Source: JADLGL01 sp050184415
Lineage (GTDB): Bacteria > Pseudomonadota > Alphaproteobacteria > Rhizobiales > Kaistiaceae
Direction of reading: 5' to 3'
Length of the DNA: 64,000 bases
NCBI GenBank assembly: GCA_050184415.1
Contig: JBFXAJ010000005.1
Location: 62,001-126,000 of the forward strand
The notes under the pieces are model-generated. The model was not told where the DNA came from and ran no database searches. It was given only the letters and a program-made list of their open reading frames with translations. The position numbers and the translations under genes were made by a program. Shown here in pieces: positions 11,255 through 19,132 of the stretch (its first letter is position 1; each line of letters begins with the position of its first letter).

Positions 11255-13204
11255 CTACTGCGCGGCGGCAACCGTCTCCGGCAGCGCGAAGACGTAGAGC
11301 GTCGAGCCGGTCCGGCGGTACCGGTTAGCGTTGTCCGGACCCATGTCGAGCGCGACCTCGATGTTGTTCGAGCCGCGGGCGCTCGAGATGATCGCCACGT
11401 ACTGGCGTCCATCCGGCCCGAGATAGGTGGCCGGCGACTGGATGAAGTTCGCGCCGGCGCGGAACTCCCACACGATCTCGCCATTGGTGGCGTTCATCGC
11501 CCGGACGACGCCGGTGTCGTTGCCTCCGAGGAAGAGGAGGTCCGACGCGGTGGCCAGGATCGGGACGTTGTTGGCCTGGCCCCAATTGTGACGCCACTCG
11601 GTGGTGGAGGTCACGGGGTTGTTGGCCTGGAGCTCGCCCTGGTGGGTGGCGACGGTCGCGGTGGTGTCGCCGATGGCGGGGATGCCGCCGTCCGCAAGGC
11701 GGGGCTGGCGCGGCGCCGGGCCGGCCTGGCGGTTGAGGGTGTAGCCCTCACCCGGGGTGTAGTCCTGCTCGAACACCACCTGCGTCCGGCAGTCCGTCTG
11801 CGTGGAGGTGTAGAGAAGGCCGGTCCGCGGCGAGTAGGCGTCGTTCTGCCAGTTGCGGGCCGCGATGCCCGGGCACCAGATGACCTCGGTTCCGGTGTAG
11901 TCGGCGACGGTCGTGCCGTCGGCGTTGCGGCCGGGGTCGGCGTCGGTGTAGCGACGACGATCCTCGAGGTCGGTGAAGTTCCAGCGGTTGATGTCGTAGG
12001 ACGGCCGGCCGTTCTCCATGTTCACGCCGGTCATGTAGTCGACATAGACGAAAGGCCACGGCTCGAGGATCAACTCGCCGGTGGCGCGATCCCAGACATA
12101 GAAGTAGCCGTTGCGGGCGGCCTTGATGGTGGTCTGCCGCATCGCGCCGTTGATCTCGAGGTCGACCAGGGGCGAAATGAGCGGCTGGTCGAGGTCCCAG
12201 TTGTCGGCGGGAACGATGTTGTAGGCCCAGATCAGCTCGCCGGTCGTGGCGTCGCGCGCCATCTGCGAGGCGCACCAGTTGTTGCGGTAGTCGACGAGGC
12301 CGCCGTTCTCATCGAGTGTGACCACACCCCAGTCACGCCGGTAGTCTGCGTTCCACGGGCCGCAATTGCCGGTCGAGTAGTAGAAGAGGTTGATCTCGGG
12401 GTCCCAGGTGAAATAGCCCCAGACGGTGCCGCCGCCGCGACGCCAGGAGTCGCCATACCACGTGGCCAGCGAACCGACCCGGTCGTCGGCATAGAACGGG
12501 TTGAAACGCGGGCCGATGCCGACTTCGTTGTCCGGGCCCATGTTGTACATGACCCACTGCAGGTTGCCGTTGTTGATGTCGAATGCCTGCACCTTGCCGC
12601 GCACGCCGCGCTCGCCGCCGGCGTTGCCGGCGATGAGGAGGTCGTTCACGACCAGCATGTTGCCGACAGTGGTCTCGCCGATGGCGAGGTCGGCGCCGAC
12701 GGTGCGCCACAGGGCTTCGCCCGTCGCCGCGTCAAGGCCGAACACCTGACCGTCGAGGGTGTTGAAGAAGATCTTGCCCTCGGCGTAGTTGAGGCCGCGG
12801 GTCTGGGCGCCGCAGCAGCCCTGCCGCGTCGCTTCCTCGACATTCATGTCGGGGCGGAATTCCCACTTGATGACGCCGTTCTGGGTCAGATCGAGCGCGT
12901 AGACGTAGTTCGGCTTCGGCGAGACGATGTACATGGTGTCGCCGACGACGAGCGGGGTTGCTTCGTGGCTGTCCATGATGCCGACCTGCCAGGTCCAGGC
13001 GATCTGGAGGTCAGCGACGTTGTCGAGATTGATCTGGTCGAGCGCCGAGTAGTTCCAGCCATTGTAGCTGATCGACGGCATCACGACGTTGGCAGGGTCC
13101 CCCATCAGGGCCGTGACGTCGTCATTGGCCAGGGCCGGCGCGACGCCAGCGACCGCGCCGATCGCAAGCGCCGAAGCGGAGACATTGAGAATTCCGCGCT
13201 TCAT
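11255..13204 (-). CDS. PQQ-dependent methanol/ethanol-type dehydrogenase, lanthanide-type (XoxF/ExaF-like)
   Basis: This is a 649-residue periplasmic quinoprotein dehydrogenase with a signal peptide ending near residue 26 (APALA-NDD). Seen are the adjacent cysteines 130-131 (GCCGAQTRG) and repeated WEFR/TGEALW-type propeller motifs. The metal and active-site residues are Glu198 (GGERGVRG), Asn280 (STGNCGPWN) and Asp337 in NWDLDQ. The residue two after the catalytic Asp is Asp339; this Asp-x-Asp marks lanthanide-dependent enzymes, while calcium-dependent MxaF has Ala there. The substrate is unknown: methanol, ethanol or another small alcohol. GGGAGGA lies 6 bases before the ATG. No cytochrome (xoxG), xoxJ or pqq genes are near, so it appears monocistronic. 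It is about 45 residues longer than typical XoxF. Confidence 0.9.
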   Translation of the reverse strand: MKRGILNVSASALAIGAVAGVAPALANDDVTALMGDPANVVMPSISYNGWNYSALDQINLDNVADLQIAWTWQVGIMDSHEATPLVVGDTMYIVSPKPNYVYALDLTQNGVIKWEFRPDMNVEEATRQGCCGAQTRGLNYAEGKIFFNTLDGQVFGLDAATGEALWRTVGADLAIGETTVGNMLVVNDLLIAGNAGGERGVRGKVQAFDINNGNLQWVMYNMGPDNEVGIGPRFNPFYADDRVGSLATWYGDSWRRGGGTVWGYFTWDPEINLFYYSTGNCGPWNADYRRDWGVVTLDENGGLVDYRNNWCASQMARDATTGELIWAYNIVPADNWDLDQPLISPLVDLEINGAMRQTTIKAARNGYFYVWDRATGELILEPWPFVYVDYMTGVNMENGRPSYDINRWNFTDLEDRRRYTDADPGRNADGTTVADYTGTEVIWCPGIAARNWQNDAYSPRTGLLYTSTQTDCRTQVVFEQDYTPGEGYTLNRQAGPAPRQPRLADGGIPAIGDTTATVATHQGELQANNPVTSTTEWRHNWGQANNVPILATASDLLFLGGNDTGVVRAMNATNGEIVWEFRAGANFIQSPATYLGPDGRQYVAIISSARGSNNIEVALDMGPDNANRYRRTGSTLYVFALPETVAAAQ

Positions 13205-13322
13205 GCAGTTCCTCCCATTTTCTGCGTTTGATTTTTCTCTTTGCCCCTCACCGCGATTCGATCGCTCGGCCGCAGCGGATGGGGCCGCCCCCCGTCTAGG
13301 CGGGACAGCGACGCATCGCCAT

Positions 13323-13336
13323 CCCCCGATCGGGGG
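13323..13336. promoter_or_regulatory. 14-base palindrome upstream of the PQQ dehydrogenase gene
   Basis: CCCCCGATCGGGGG is a perfect palindrome centred about 125 bases before the dehydrogenase start codon, in the 287-base gap that precedes it. It could be an operator or a DNA hairpin; no known regulator site was matched. The rest of the gap (13205-13491) holds no convincing gene. Confidence 0.35.
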
Positions 13337-13491
13337 GTGGCCTGCCTATTCCGGATCGAATCCTGGAGACAACCAAAGCAGTTCACGATGTCTGCACGCG
13401 TGCTGCTAGTCACGCCCGCGGGAAATACATGGCGTCGTGGGAAATATTCAGATCAGCACAACCGCGAGGACTGCGCGGTCGCCTCGTGAGG

Positions 13492-13872
13492 CTAGGCCTT
13501 CACCAGGCGCAGCCCCCGATCGAGCGCGAACAGCACCTGCCGAAGGTCGTGGCCGCGCTTCAGGATCATCCCGCCGGCGGCAAGCACGGCGTAGGCGCCC
13601 TGGCGTCGCGTCAGCTCGGGGTTCTTCACGATGCGGTAGAGCGGCACCTCGGACGATCGCCTGAAGATGGAGAACACCGCCCGGTGGCGATCCTGGTCGA
13701 TCGCATAGTCCCGCCACTCGCCTTCGGCGACCTTCCGGCCATAGACGGAGAGAATCTCGCCAAGCTCGCGACGGCTGAAATAGATCGTGGGGGAGGGATT
13801 GGGGAACGCGGCGGGCGCCTGCCCCTTGGGGCCTCGTCCGCCGGACCGTTCTTCGTCCTCACCGTCGCTCAT
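13492..13872 (-). CDS. DUF2794 domain protein
   Basis: This is a 126-residue protein. After a low-complexity acidic/Gly head (MSDGEDEERSGG) comes the conserved DUF2794 body, including IYFSRRELGEILSVYGRKVAEGEWRDYA and the tail GHDLRQVLFALDRGLR. The family is conserved in alphaproteobacteria and has no assigned function. The ATG at 13872 is chosen since the upstream extension to 14031 is not family-like and would run into the divergent regulatory region of htpG. Confidence 0.88.
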   Translation of the reverse strand: MSDGEDEERSGGRGPKGQAPAAFPNPSPTIYFSRRELGEILSVYGRKVAEGEWRDYAIDQDRHRAVFSIFRRSSEVPLYRIVKNPELTRRQGAYAVLAAGGMILKRGHDLRQVLFALDRGLRLVKA

Positions 13873-14005
13873 GGCGCCTCTGTCAGAAGTCCGTAGCCGG
13901 ACCGTTATAGTTCTCCCGAAAAGGAGCCCGCGCAAGGGTTCCCGCGCAGGGCAAATCCACGGTCTCGGCTGATACAGGAATTCACAGTTTCGCCGCTTTT
14001 CAGCC

Positions 14006-14035
14006 CTTGCACAGCCACCTTGCGCAACCAATATC
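14006..14035 (+). promoter_or_regulatory. predicted heat-shock (RpoH-type) promoter for the candidate small RNA
   Basis: CTTGCA at 14006-14011, a 17-base spacer and CAATATC at 14029-14035 match the pattern also found before htpG and clpB in this window (CTTGCG-N17-NNATATC). Transcription would start near 14042, two bases before the closing helix of the candidate RNA. This is a pattern match by eye, not an experimental site. Confidence 0.5.
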
Positions 14036-14041
14036 CTGACC

Positions 14042-14188
14042 GTTGCCTCAGACGGTCCGGTTCGGCGGCGGCTTCGGTTTTCTCAGCCCCCCAGCCCCCC
14101 GGGGTCCTGTCGGACCGGACCACCTGACCCCTGAGGCAGTCAATCCCCAGATAGCCACTCGGCCGGCACCTCGCCGGCCGTTTTGTTT
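14042..14188 (+). ncRNA. candidate small RNA upstream of htpG
   Basis: This segment is not protein-coding in any convincing frame but is highly structured. An 8-base-pair helix (TGCCTCAG 14044-14051 with 14131-14138) encloses, across an asymmetric internal loop, an 11-base-pair helix (14054-14064 with 14111-14121, one wobble). The 46-base apical region contains two runs of six Cs. About 20 unpaired bases lead to an intrinsic terminator ending near 14188. A promoter-like motif sits just upstream. Predicted length is about 145 bases. It does not match the 6S, SRP, tmRNA or RNase P patterns I know. It might instead be an attenuated leader of htpG, but htpG has its own promoter motif after the terminator. 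Confidence 0.5.
14160..14188 (+). terminator. intrinsic terminator upstream of htpG
   Basis: A perfect 8-base-pair stem CGGCCGGC/GCCGGCCG (14160-14167 with 14173-14180, 5-base loop) is followed by TTTTGTTT. No plus-strand protein gene lies upstream for more than 2 kb, which is the main argument that a non-coding transcript ends here. Confidence 0.75.
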
Positions 14189-14195
14189 CCGCGCC

Positions 14196-14225
14196 CTTGC
14201 GCGACGGGCACGCCGCGGCGATATC
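14196..14225 (+). promoter_or_regulatory. predicted RpoH-type promoter of htpG
   Basis: CTTGCG at 14196-14201, a 17-base spacer and CGATATC at 14219-14225 stand about 35 bases before the htpG start. The same spacing and core occur before clpB at 58336-58365. The match is to the alphaproteobacterial heat-shock sigma factor pattern (CTTG, about 17 bases, a TATAT-like box). Confidence 0.6.
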
Positions 14226-14260
14226 TCCGCTCATTCCGCACCTTCCTGACGGAGCGAGCC

Positions 14261-16147
14261 ATGAGCGACGCCGATGCCGCCGCCGGGGCGGCCACACAGC
14301 CATTCACCGCCGAAGTCTCCCGCCTCCTGCACCTCATGGTGCACTCGGTCTATTCGAACCGGGACATCTTCCTTCGCGAGCTGATCTCGAACGGCGCCGA
14401 TGCCTGCGAGCGCCTCCGGCTCCTCGCGCTGGACGATCCGGCGCTCCTTGTCGACGACGCCGCCTTCCGCATCCGCCTCGAGGCCGATCCCGCCGCGCGC
14501 ACGCTCGTCATCGACGACAATGGCGTCGGAATGGACCGGGCGGCGCTGGTCGACAATCTCGGCACCATCGCCCGATCGGGGACACGGGCGTTCCTCGATT
14601 CGACGACGGTCAAGGACGGCTCCGCCTTGATCGGACAGTTCGGCGTCGGCTTCTACTCGGCCTTCATGGTCGCCGATCGCGTCGACGTGCTGTCCCGCCC
14701 GGCCGGGCGCGACGAAGCCTGGCGGTGGTCGTCCGACGGCAAGGGCGCCTTCACCGTCGAAGCCATTCCCGTGTCTGAGGCGCCGGCGCGCGGAACGCGC
14801 GTCGTCCTCCATCTCACGGAGGATGCCAAGGAATACGCGGAGCAGGGGACGCTGGAGCGCATCGTGACCGAGCACTCGGCGCACGTGCCGGTTCCGATTG
14901 TCCTCGCCCTCTCCGCGGACACGACCCGCACGCTCGCCGACGGCAGCGCGCTGTGGCGGAAGCCCAAGGCCGAGATCGAGAAGAGCGCCTACGCCGAGTT
15001 CTACCACCATGTCGGCGGCCAGTTCGACGAGCCGGCGGTGACGCTCCACTACCGCGCCGAGGGGCGGCAGGACTACTCGGCCCTCCTGTTCGTGCCGTCG
15101 GAGAAGCCGTTCGACCTGTTCGACCCCGAGCGGAAGAGCCGGATCCGGCTTTATGTCCGGCGGGTCTTCATCACCAGCGAGGCGCAGATCCTGCCGCCCT
15201 GGCTCCGCTTCGTGCGCGGGGTGGTCGATTCCGACGACCTGCCGCTGAACCTGTCGCGCGAGATGCTGCAGAAGAACCCGCTCCTCGCGCAGATCGGGAA
15301 GGGGGTTACCAACCGTCTCCTGTCGGAGATCGAGCGCCTCGCCAAGGACGACCCGGAGCGGTTCCGGAAGCTCTGGGAGGCCTTCGGACCCGTGCTCAAG
15401 GAAGGGCTCTACGAAGACCCCGAGCGAAGAGACATGCTGTTCGGGATCGCCCGGTTCCGCACCACGAACTCGGGCGATTCGTGGCGCAGCCTCAAGGACT
15501 ACGTTGCGGACCTCAAGCCGAACCAGACCGCGATCTACTACGCCCTCGGCGAGAGCCGGGAGGCGATCGCCGGCAGCCCCCATCTCGAAGGCTTCCGGAA
15601 GCGCGGCATCGAGGTGCTGGTGCTGTCCGATCCCGTCGATGCCTTCTGGGTGCGGACCGCCCTCGGCTTCGACGGCAAGCCCTTCAAATCGGTGACGCAA
15701 GGGGCGGCTGACCTCTCCGCGATCCCCGCCGAAGGCAGCTCCGACACGCCGGCGGACCAGCCGGCGCCTGCGGTCGTCGCGACGCTGGCGGCGCGGATCA
15801 AAGAGGCCCTCGGCGATCGTGTGAGCGCCGTCCGGGCGTCCGAGCGGCTCACGGAGAGCGCGGTGTGCCTCGTTGCGCCCGATCTCGGCCCGGACCGCCA
15901 GCTCGAACGCATCCTGAAGGGACAGGACGGCGCCCCGAAACGGGCGGCTCCCGTGCTGGAGATCAATCCGGGCCATCCGCTCATCAAGGCGCTGGTGGCC
16001 AAGACCGATGAGGGCGCTGCGGACGTGATCGACGATGCCGCTTTCGTGTTGTTCGGCCAGGCGATGATCCTCGACGGGGAGACGCCCGACGACCCGGCGG
16101 ATTTCGCCCGCCGCGTCGGAGGTCTCCTCGAAGCGAGCCTGCGTTAG
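14261..16147 (+). CDS. htpG: molecular chaperone HtpG (Hsp90)
   Basis: This is a 628-residue Hsp90-family chaperone. The N-terminal GHKL ATPase domain shows HSVYSNRDIFLRELISNGAD, DNGVGM and the lid motif GQFGVGFYSAFMV. The middle domain and C-terminal dimerisation domain follow, and total length is normal for bacterial HtpG. It is an ATP-driven cytoplasmic chaperone. The ATG at 14261 is chosen since GGAGCGAG precedes it and the usual QPFTAEVSRLLHL start follows; an in-frame start at 14183 would overlap the promoter motif. Heat-shock control is inferred from the upstream motif. Confidence 0.97.
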   Translation: MSDADAAAGAATQPFTAEVSRLLHLMVHSVYSNRDIFLRELISNGADACERLRLLALDDPALLVDDAAFRIRLEADPAARTLVIDDNGVGMDRAALVDNLGTIARSGTRAFLDSTTVKDGSALIGQFGVGFYSAFMVADRVDVLSRPAGRDEAWRWSSDGKGAFTVEAIPVSEAPARGTRVVLHLTEDAKEYAEQGTLERIVTEHSAHVPVPIVLALSADTTRTLADGSALWRKPKAEIEKSAYAEFYHHVGGQFDEPAVTLHYRAEGRQDYSALLFVPSEKPFDLFDPERKSRIRLYVRRVFITSEAQILPPWLRFVRGVVDSDDLPLNLSREMLQKNPLLAQIGKGVTNRLLSEIERLAKDDPERFRKLWEAFGPVLKEGLYEDPERRDMLFGIARFRTTNSGDSWRSLKDYVADLKPNQTAIYYALGESREAIAGSPHLEGFRKRGIEVLVLSDPVDAFWVRTALGFDGKPFKSVTQGAADLSAIPAEGSSDTPADQPAPAVVATLAARIKEALGDRVSAVRASERLTESAVCLVAPDLGPDRQLERILKGQDGAPKRAAPVLEINPGHPLIKALVAKTDEGAADVIDDAAFVLFGQAMILDGETPDDPADFARRVGGLLEASLR

Positions 16148-16218
16148 GCGCGGCAACGCCTTGTCTGGAGCCCTCGCCTGCACGAAATTCAAAGGCGAGG
16201 GGAGAAGGAGCAGCGACG

Positions 16219-16593
16219 GTGGCCGAGGACATCAAGTACGGCGAAGTGCTGGGACCGGAGGACGACCTCGTCCAGGAGACGAAGGTTCGCCGCGGCTTCT
16301 GGAAGACGATGCGGCGCGCCATGCGGCGCATCCCGTTCGCCGAGGACGTCGTCGCCGGCTACTACGCCGCGATCGACCGGTCGACGCCGGCCCGGGTGCG
16401 GGCGATCCTCCTCGGTGCCCTGGCCTATTTTGTGCTGCCCGCCGACACCATCCCCGATTTCGTCGTCGGGCTTGGCTTCACCGACGATGCAGCGGTCCTT
16501 CTGGCCGCGCTGACGGCCGTCCGCACGCACATCCGCCCCGCGCATCGCGCGGCTGCCAGGAGCGCCCTCGCCGACGGCGAGGACGGGCCGTGA
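16219..16593 (+). CDS. YkvA/DUF1232 family small membrane protein
   Basis: This is a 124-residue protein with the DUF1232 core FVLPADTIPDFVVGLGFTDDAAVL and two hydrophobic stretches (about residues 62-80 and 84-105). The family is widespread and of unknown function. The start is GTG at 16219, supported by GGAGAAGGAG eight bases upstream. It lies 71 bases after htpG in the same direction and could be co-transcribed with it. Confidence 0.87.
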   Translation: MAEDIKYGEVLGPEDDLVQETKVRRGFWKTMRRAMRRIPFAEDVVAGYYAAIDRSTPARVRAILLGALAYFVLPADTIPDFVVGLGFTDDAAVLLAALTAVRTHIRPAHRAAARSALADGEDGP

Positions 16594-16764
16594 AGTCAAA
16601 CTGTCGCCCCATTTGCGGGCGAACCGGAGGCAGGGGTGTGAAAGCCGGGCGCAGGTCGTCCGAGCCAGCGGCGTTCACCAAATGGTAACCATGTTTGCGC
16701 CACGGTTTCTCGGACCTCCGAGGCATCAAGCTGCGCGAGCGGCGTCAAGGATTCCCGACGGACT

Positions 16765-17280
16765 ATGCTGAGCCGCCTTGTTTCCGCCGCGGGGCTCCTC
16801 GCTGCCATGACCGTCGCGGCGATCGCGCAGAACAACGGCGATCTGGTCGCGACCTTCAACGCCTGGGAGGTCCACGTCATCGAGTCCGCCCAGGGCCGCG
16901 TCTGCTTCGCCGCGTCGCGGCCGACCTCAACCAACATCCCCGTCGGGCCGCGCCGGAGCGAGATCGCCTTCATCATGTCGAACCGCCCGTCCGCGAACGT
17001 CCAGAACGAGGCCTATGCCCAGATGGGCTATCCGCTCGCGCCGGATTCCCAGGTCATGATCACCATCGACGGCACCGAGACGTTCACGATGTTCGTGGAG
17101 GACGAGGGCGCGTGGCTGCCGAGCGAGGTCGAGGACGGCCTCCTTGCGACGGCCATGCGCGGCGGCCGGGAGATGGTGGTCCGCGGCCGCTCGGCCCGGG
17201 GCAACGACACGACCGACACCTACTCGCTGATCGGTGTTTCCGCCGCTCTTGACCGCGCGGCCACGGAATGCGCCCGATAG
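16765..17280 (+). CDS. IalB-like (invasion-associated locus B) periplasmic protein, copy 1
   Basis: This is a 171-residue protein with a signal peptide (about residues 1-21, ending AAIA-QNN). It contains the IalB-family pattern of a W in the NAWEVHV segment, cysteines in GRVCFAAS and ATECAR that could pair, and a C-terminal TDTYSL motif. IalB was named in Bartonella for a role in erythrocyte invasion; environmental Rhizobiales carry many such genes, and their role is unknown. A close copy follows 46 bases downstream, evidently a tandem duplication. Confidence 0.88.
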   Translation: MLSRLVSAAGLLAAMTVAAIAQNNGDLVATFNAWEVHVIESAQGRVCFAASRPTSTNIPVGPRRSEIAFIMSNRPSANVQNEAYAQMGYPLAPDSQVMITIDGTETFTMFVEDEGAWLPSEVEDGLLATAMRGGREMVVRGRSARGNDTTDTYSLIGVSAALDRAATECAR

Positions 17281-17326
17281 CGGCGACGATGCGCTGCCGG
17301 CGCCTCGCGACCAACGAAGGACTTCC

Positions 17327-17836
17327 ATGCTGAGCCGCCTGACCGCCGCCCTCGCGCTTCTCGCCCTGTCCGTCGGCGTCGCCTCGGCGCAGACCACGTC
17401 GCGGGTCGCCACCTTCCAGGATTGGTCCGTCTACGCCGGGACCGGCAATGAAGGCCGCGTCTGCTACGCCGCCTCGCAGCCGACGCAGATGGCGCCGCAG
17501 GGCGTCAACCGCGACCCCGCCTTCTTCATGGTGTCGAACTGGCCGGGACGGGCGGTGACGAACGAGGCCTATCTCAAGATGGGCTACCCGCTCGAGCCCA
17601 ACTCGACGGTCACCGTCACCATCGACAATGACGAGACCTTCACGTTCTTCATCGGCCAGGACGATGCCTGGATCAGCGAGGCGGCGCTCGAACAGCAGCT
17701 GATCGAGGCGATGCGGGGCGGCGTGACGATGGTGATCACGGGGCGGTCGACCCGCGGCACGGACACGTCCGACACCTACTCGCTCCGCGGCATCACGGCG
17801 GCGCTCGCGCGCGTCGCCAGCGAGTGCGGGCAATAG
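17327..17836 (+). CDS. IalB-like periplasmic protein, copy 2
   Basis: This is a 169-residue protein starting MLSRLTAALALLALSVGVASAQ, a signal peptide. The body is clearly homologous to the preceding gene: FQDWSVYAG, GRVCYAASQPT, NEAYLKMGYPL, DTSDTYSL and a final cysteine in ASECGQ. Both copies start MLSRL and share the two cysteines. AAGGA lies 6 bases before the ATG. The two genes probably form one transcript. Confidence 0.9.
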   Translation: MLSRLTAALALLALSVGVASAQTTSRVATFQDWSVYAGTGNEGRVCYAASQPTQMAPQGVNRDPAFFMVSNWPGRAVTNEAYLKMGYPLEPNSTVTVTIDNDETFTFFIGQDDAWISEAALEQQLIEAMRGGVTMVITGRSTRGTDTSDTYSLRGITAALARVASECGQ

Positions 17837-17890
17837 GCCCAAGTCGCCCCGCGACGGTGGCGACGTTGATTCCCGGCGTTTTCCCTATAG

Positions 17891-19123
17891 ATGAGGGCCA
17901 TGGTTCTCATCGTTCCCTCGCCATCGGCGGCTCCTCCCGCCGCACCGCCGCCGCGTAGCGGCAGCGATCCCCGGTCCCTGATCGGCCTGTCGCGGCCGGA
18001 GCTTGGCGTCGCGCTCGCCGAGGCAGGCGTGCCGGAGCGGCAGGTGCGCATGCGCACGGCCCAGCTCTGGAACTGGCTCTATGTGCGTGGCGTCAGCGAC
18101 TTCGCGCTGATGAGCAACGTTTCCAAGGATCTCCGGACGGCACTGGCCGATCGCTTCACGCTGGCGCGGCCGGAGATCGTGTCCGAGCAGGTCTCGGCCG
18201 ACGGCACGCGGAAATGGCTGTTCCGCTTCCCGCCGCGCGGCGCGGGCCGGCCGGTCGAAGCCGAGACGGTCTACATTCCGGAGGAAGGACGGGGGACGCT
18301 CTGCCTGTCGAGCCAGGTCGGCTGCACGCTGACCTGCTCGTTCTGCCACACCGGCACGCAGACCATGGTCCGCAACCTGACGGCAGAGGAGATCCTCGGC
18401 CAGATCCTCGTCGCCCGAGATCGGCTCGGCGATTTCCCCGATGCCGACGCGCCGATCGGCGCGATGATCCCGGCCGAGGGACGCCGGGTCTCGAACGTCG
18501 TGATGATGGGGATGGGCGAGCCGCTCTACAATTTCGACCATGTGAAAGCCGCGCTGGCCATCGCCTCCGATGGCGAGGGCGTGAGCCTTTCCAAGCGACG
18601 CATCACGCTTTCGACCTCGGGCGTCGTGCCGCTGATCCCGCGCACCGGCGAGGAGATGGGCGTGATGCTCGCGATCTCGCTCCATGCCGTGCGCGACGAG
18701 CTCCGCGACGTCCTGGTCCCGATCAACAAGAAGTACCCGATCGCCGAGCTGCTGGCCGCCTGCCGCGGCTATCCCGGCCTTTCCAACGCCCGGCGCATCA
18801 CCTTCGAATATGTGATGCTGAAAGGCGTCAATGACAGTCTCGCCGATGCCCGCGAGCTCGTCCGCCTCCTCCACGGCATCCCCGCCAAGATCAATCTGAT
18901 CCCGTTCAATCCGTGGCCCGGCACCGGCTACGAATGCTCCGACTGGGCGCAGATCGAGCTGTTCGCCGAGGTGGTCAACAGGGCCGGCTACGCCTCGCCG
19001 ATCCGCACGCCCCGCGGCCGCGACATCCTCGCCGCGTGCGGCCAGCTCAAGAGCGAGAGCGAGCGGCTCCGGGCACGCGAGCGCCTGGCGCTCGAGGCGA
19101 TGATCCCTGCCGGCGAGGGCTGA
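17891..19123 (+). CDS. rlmN: dual-specificity 23S rRNA/tRNA adenine-C2 methyltransferase RlmN
   Basis: This is a 410-residue radical SAM enzyme that methylates C2 of A2503 in 23S rRNA and A37 in some tRNAs. The 4Fe-4S motif is at Cys 145, 149 and 152 (GCTLTCSFC). The methyl-carrier cysteine is expected in the C-terminal region and fits DILAACGQL. Also present are MGMGEPLYN and FEYVMLKGVNDS. The proline-rich residues 8-25 are an unusual N-terminal extension. A start nine bases later is possible. It follows the IalB pair. Confidence 0.95.
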   Translation: MRAMVLIVPSPSAAPPAAPPPRSGSDPRSLIGLSRPELGVALAEAGVPERQVRMRTAQLWNWLYVRGVSDFALMSNVSKDLRTALADRFTLARPEIVSEQVSADGTRKWLFRFPPRGAGRPVEAETVYIPEEGRGTLCLSSQVGCTLTCSFCHTGTQTMVRNLTAEEILGQILVARDRLGDFPDADAPIGAMIPAEGRRVSNVVMMGMGEPLYNFDHVKAALAIASDGEGVSLSKRRITLSTSGVVPLIPRTGEEMGVMLAISLHAVRDELRDVLVPINKKYPIAELLAACRGYPGLSNARRITFEYVMLKGVNDSLADARELVRLLHGIPAKINLIPFNPWPGTGYECSDWAQIELFAEVVNRAGYASPIRTPRGRDILAACGQLKSESERLRARERLALEAMIPAGEG

Positions 19124-19132
19124 CGCCCGCTG

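Noticed and set aside
11213..13231. Long open frame (672 codons) on the plus strand opposite the PQQ dehydrogenase
   Set aside because: It is a GC-rich codon shadow of a clear gene: no family similarity, no ribosome-binding site, and composition rich in Val/Asp/Arg/His, as expected from the complement.
14042..14188. 6S RNA, SRP RNA or tmRNA as the identity of the structured segment before htpG
   Set aside because: There is no pairing of the two transcript ends as in 6S, no GGTCAGG/GGAAGGAAGCAGC-like SRP core, and no tRNA-like acceptor for tmRNA.
14231..16192. Open frame of 653 codons on the minus strand opposite htpG
   Set aside because: It is a shadow of HtpG, and it would overlap the promoter and small RNA region without any recognisable domain.
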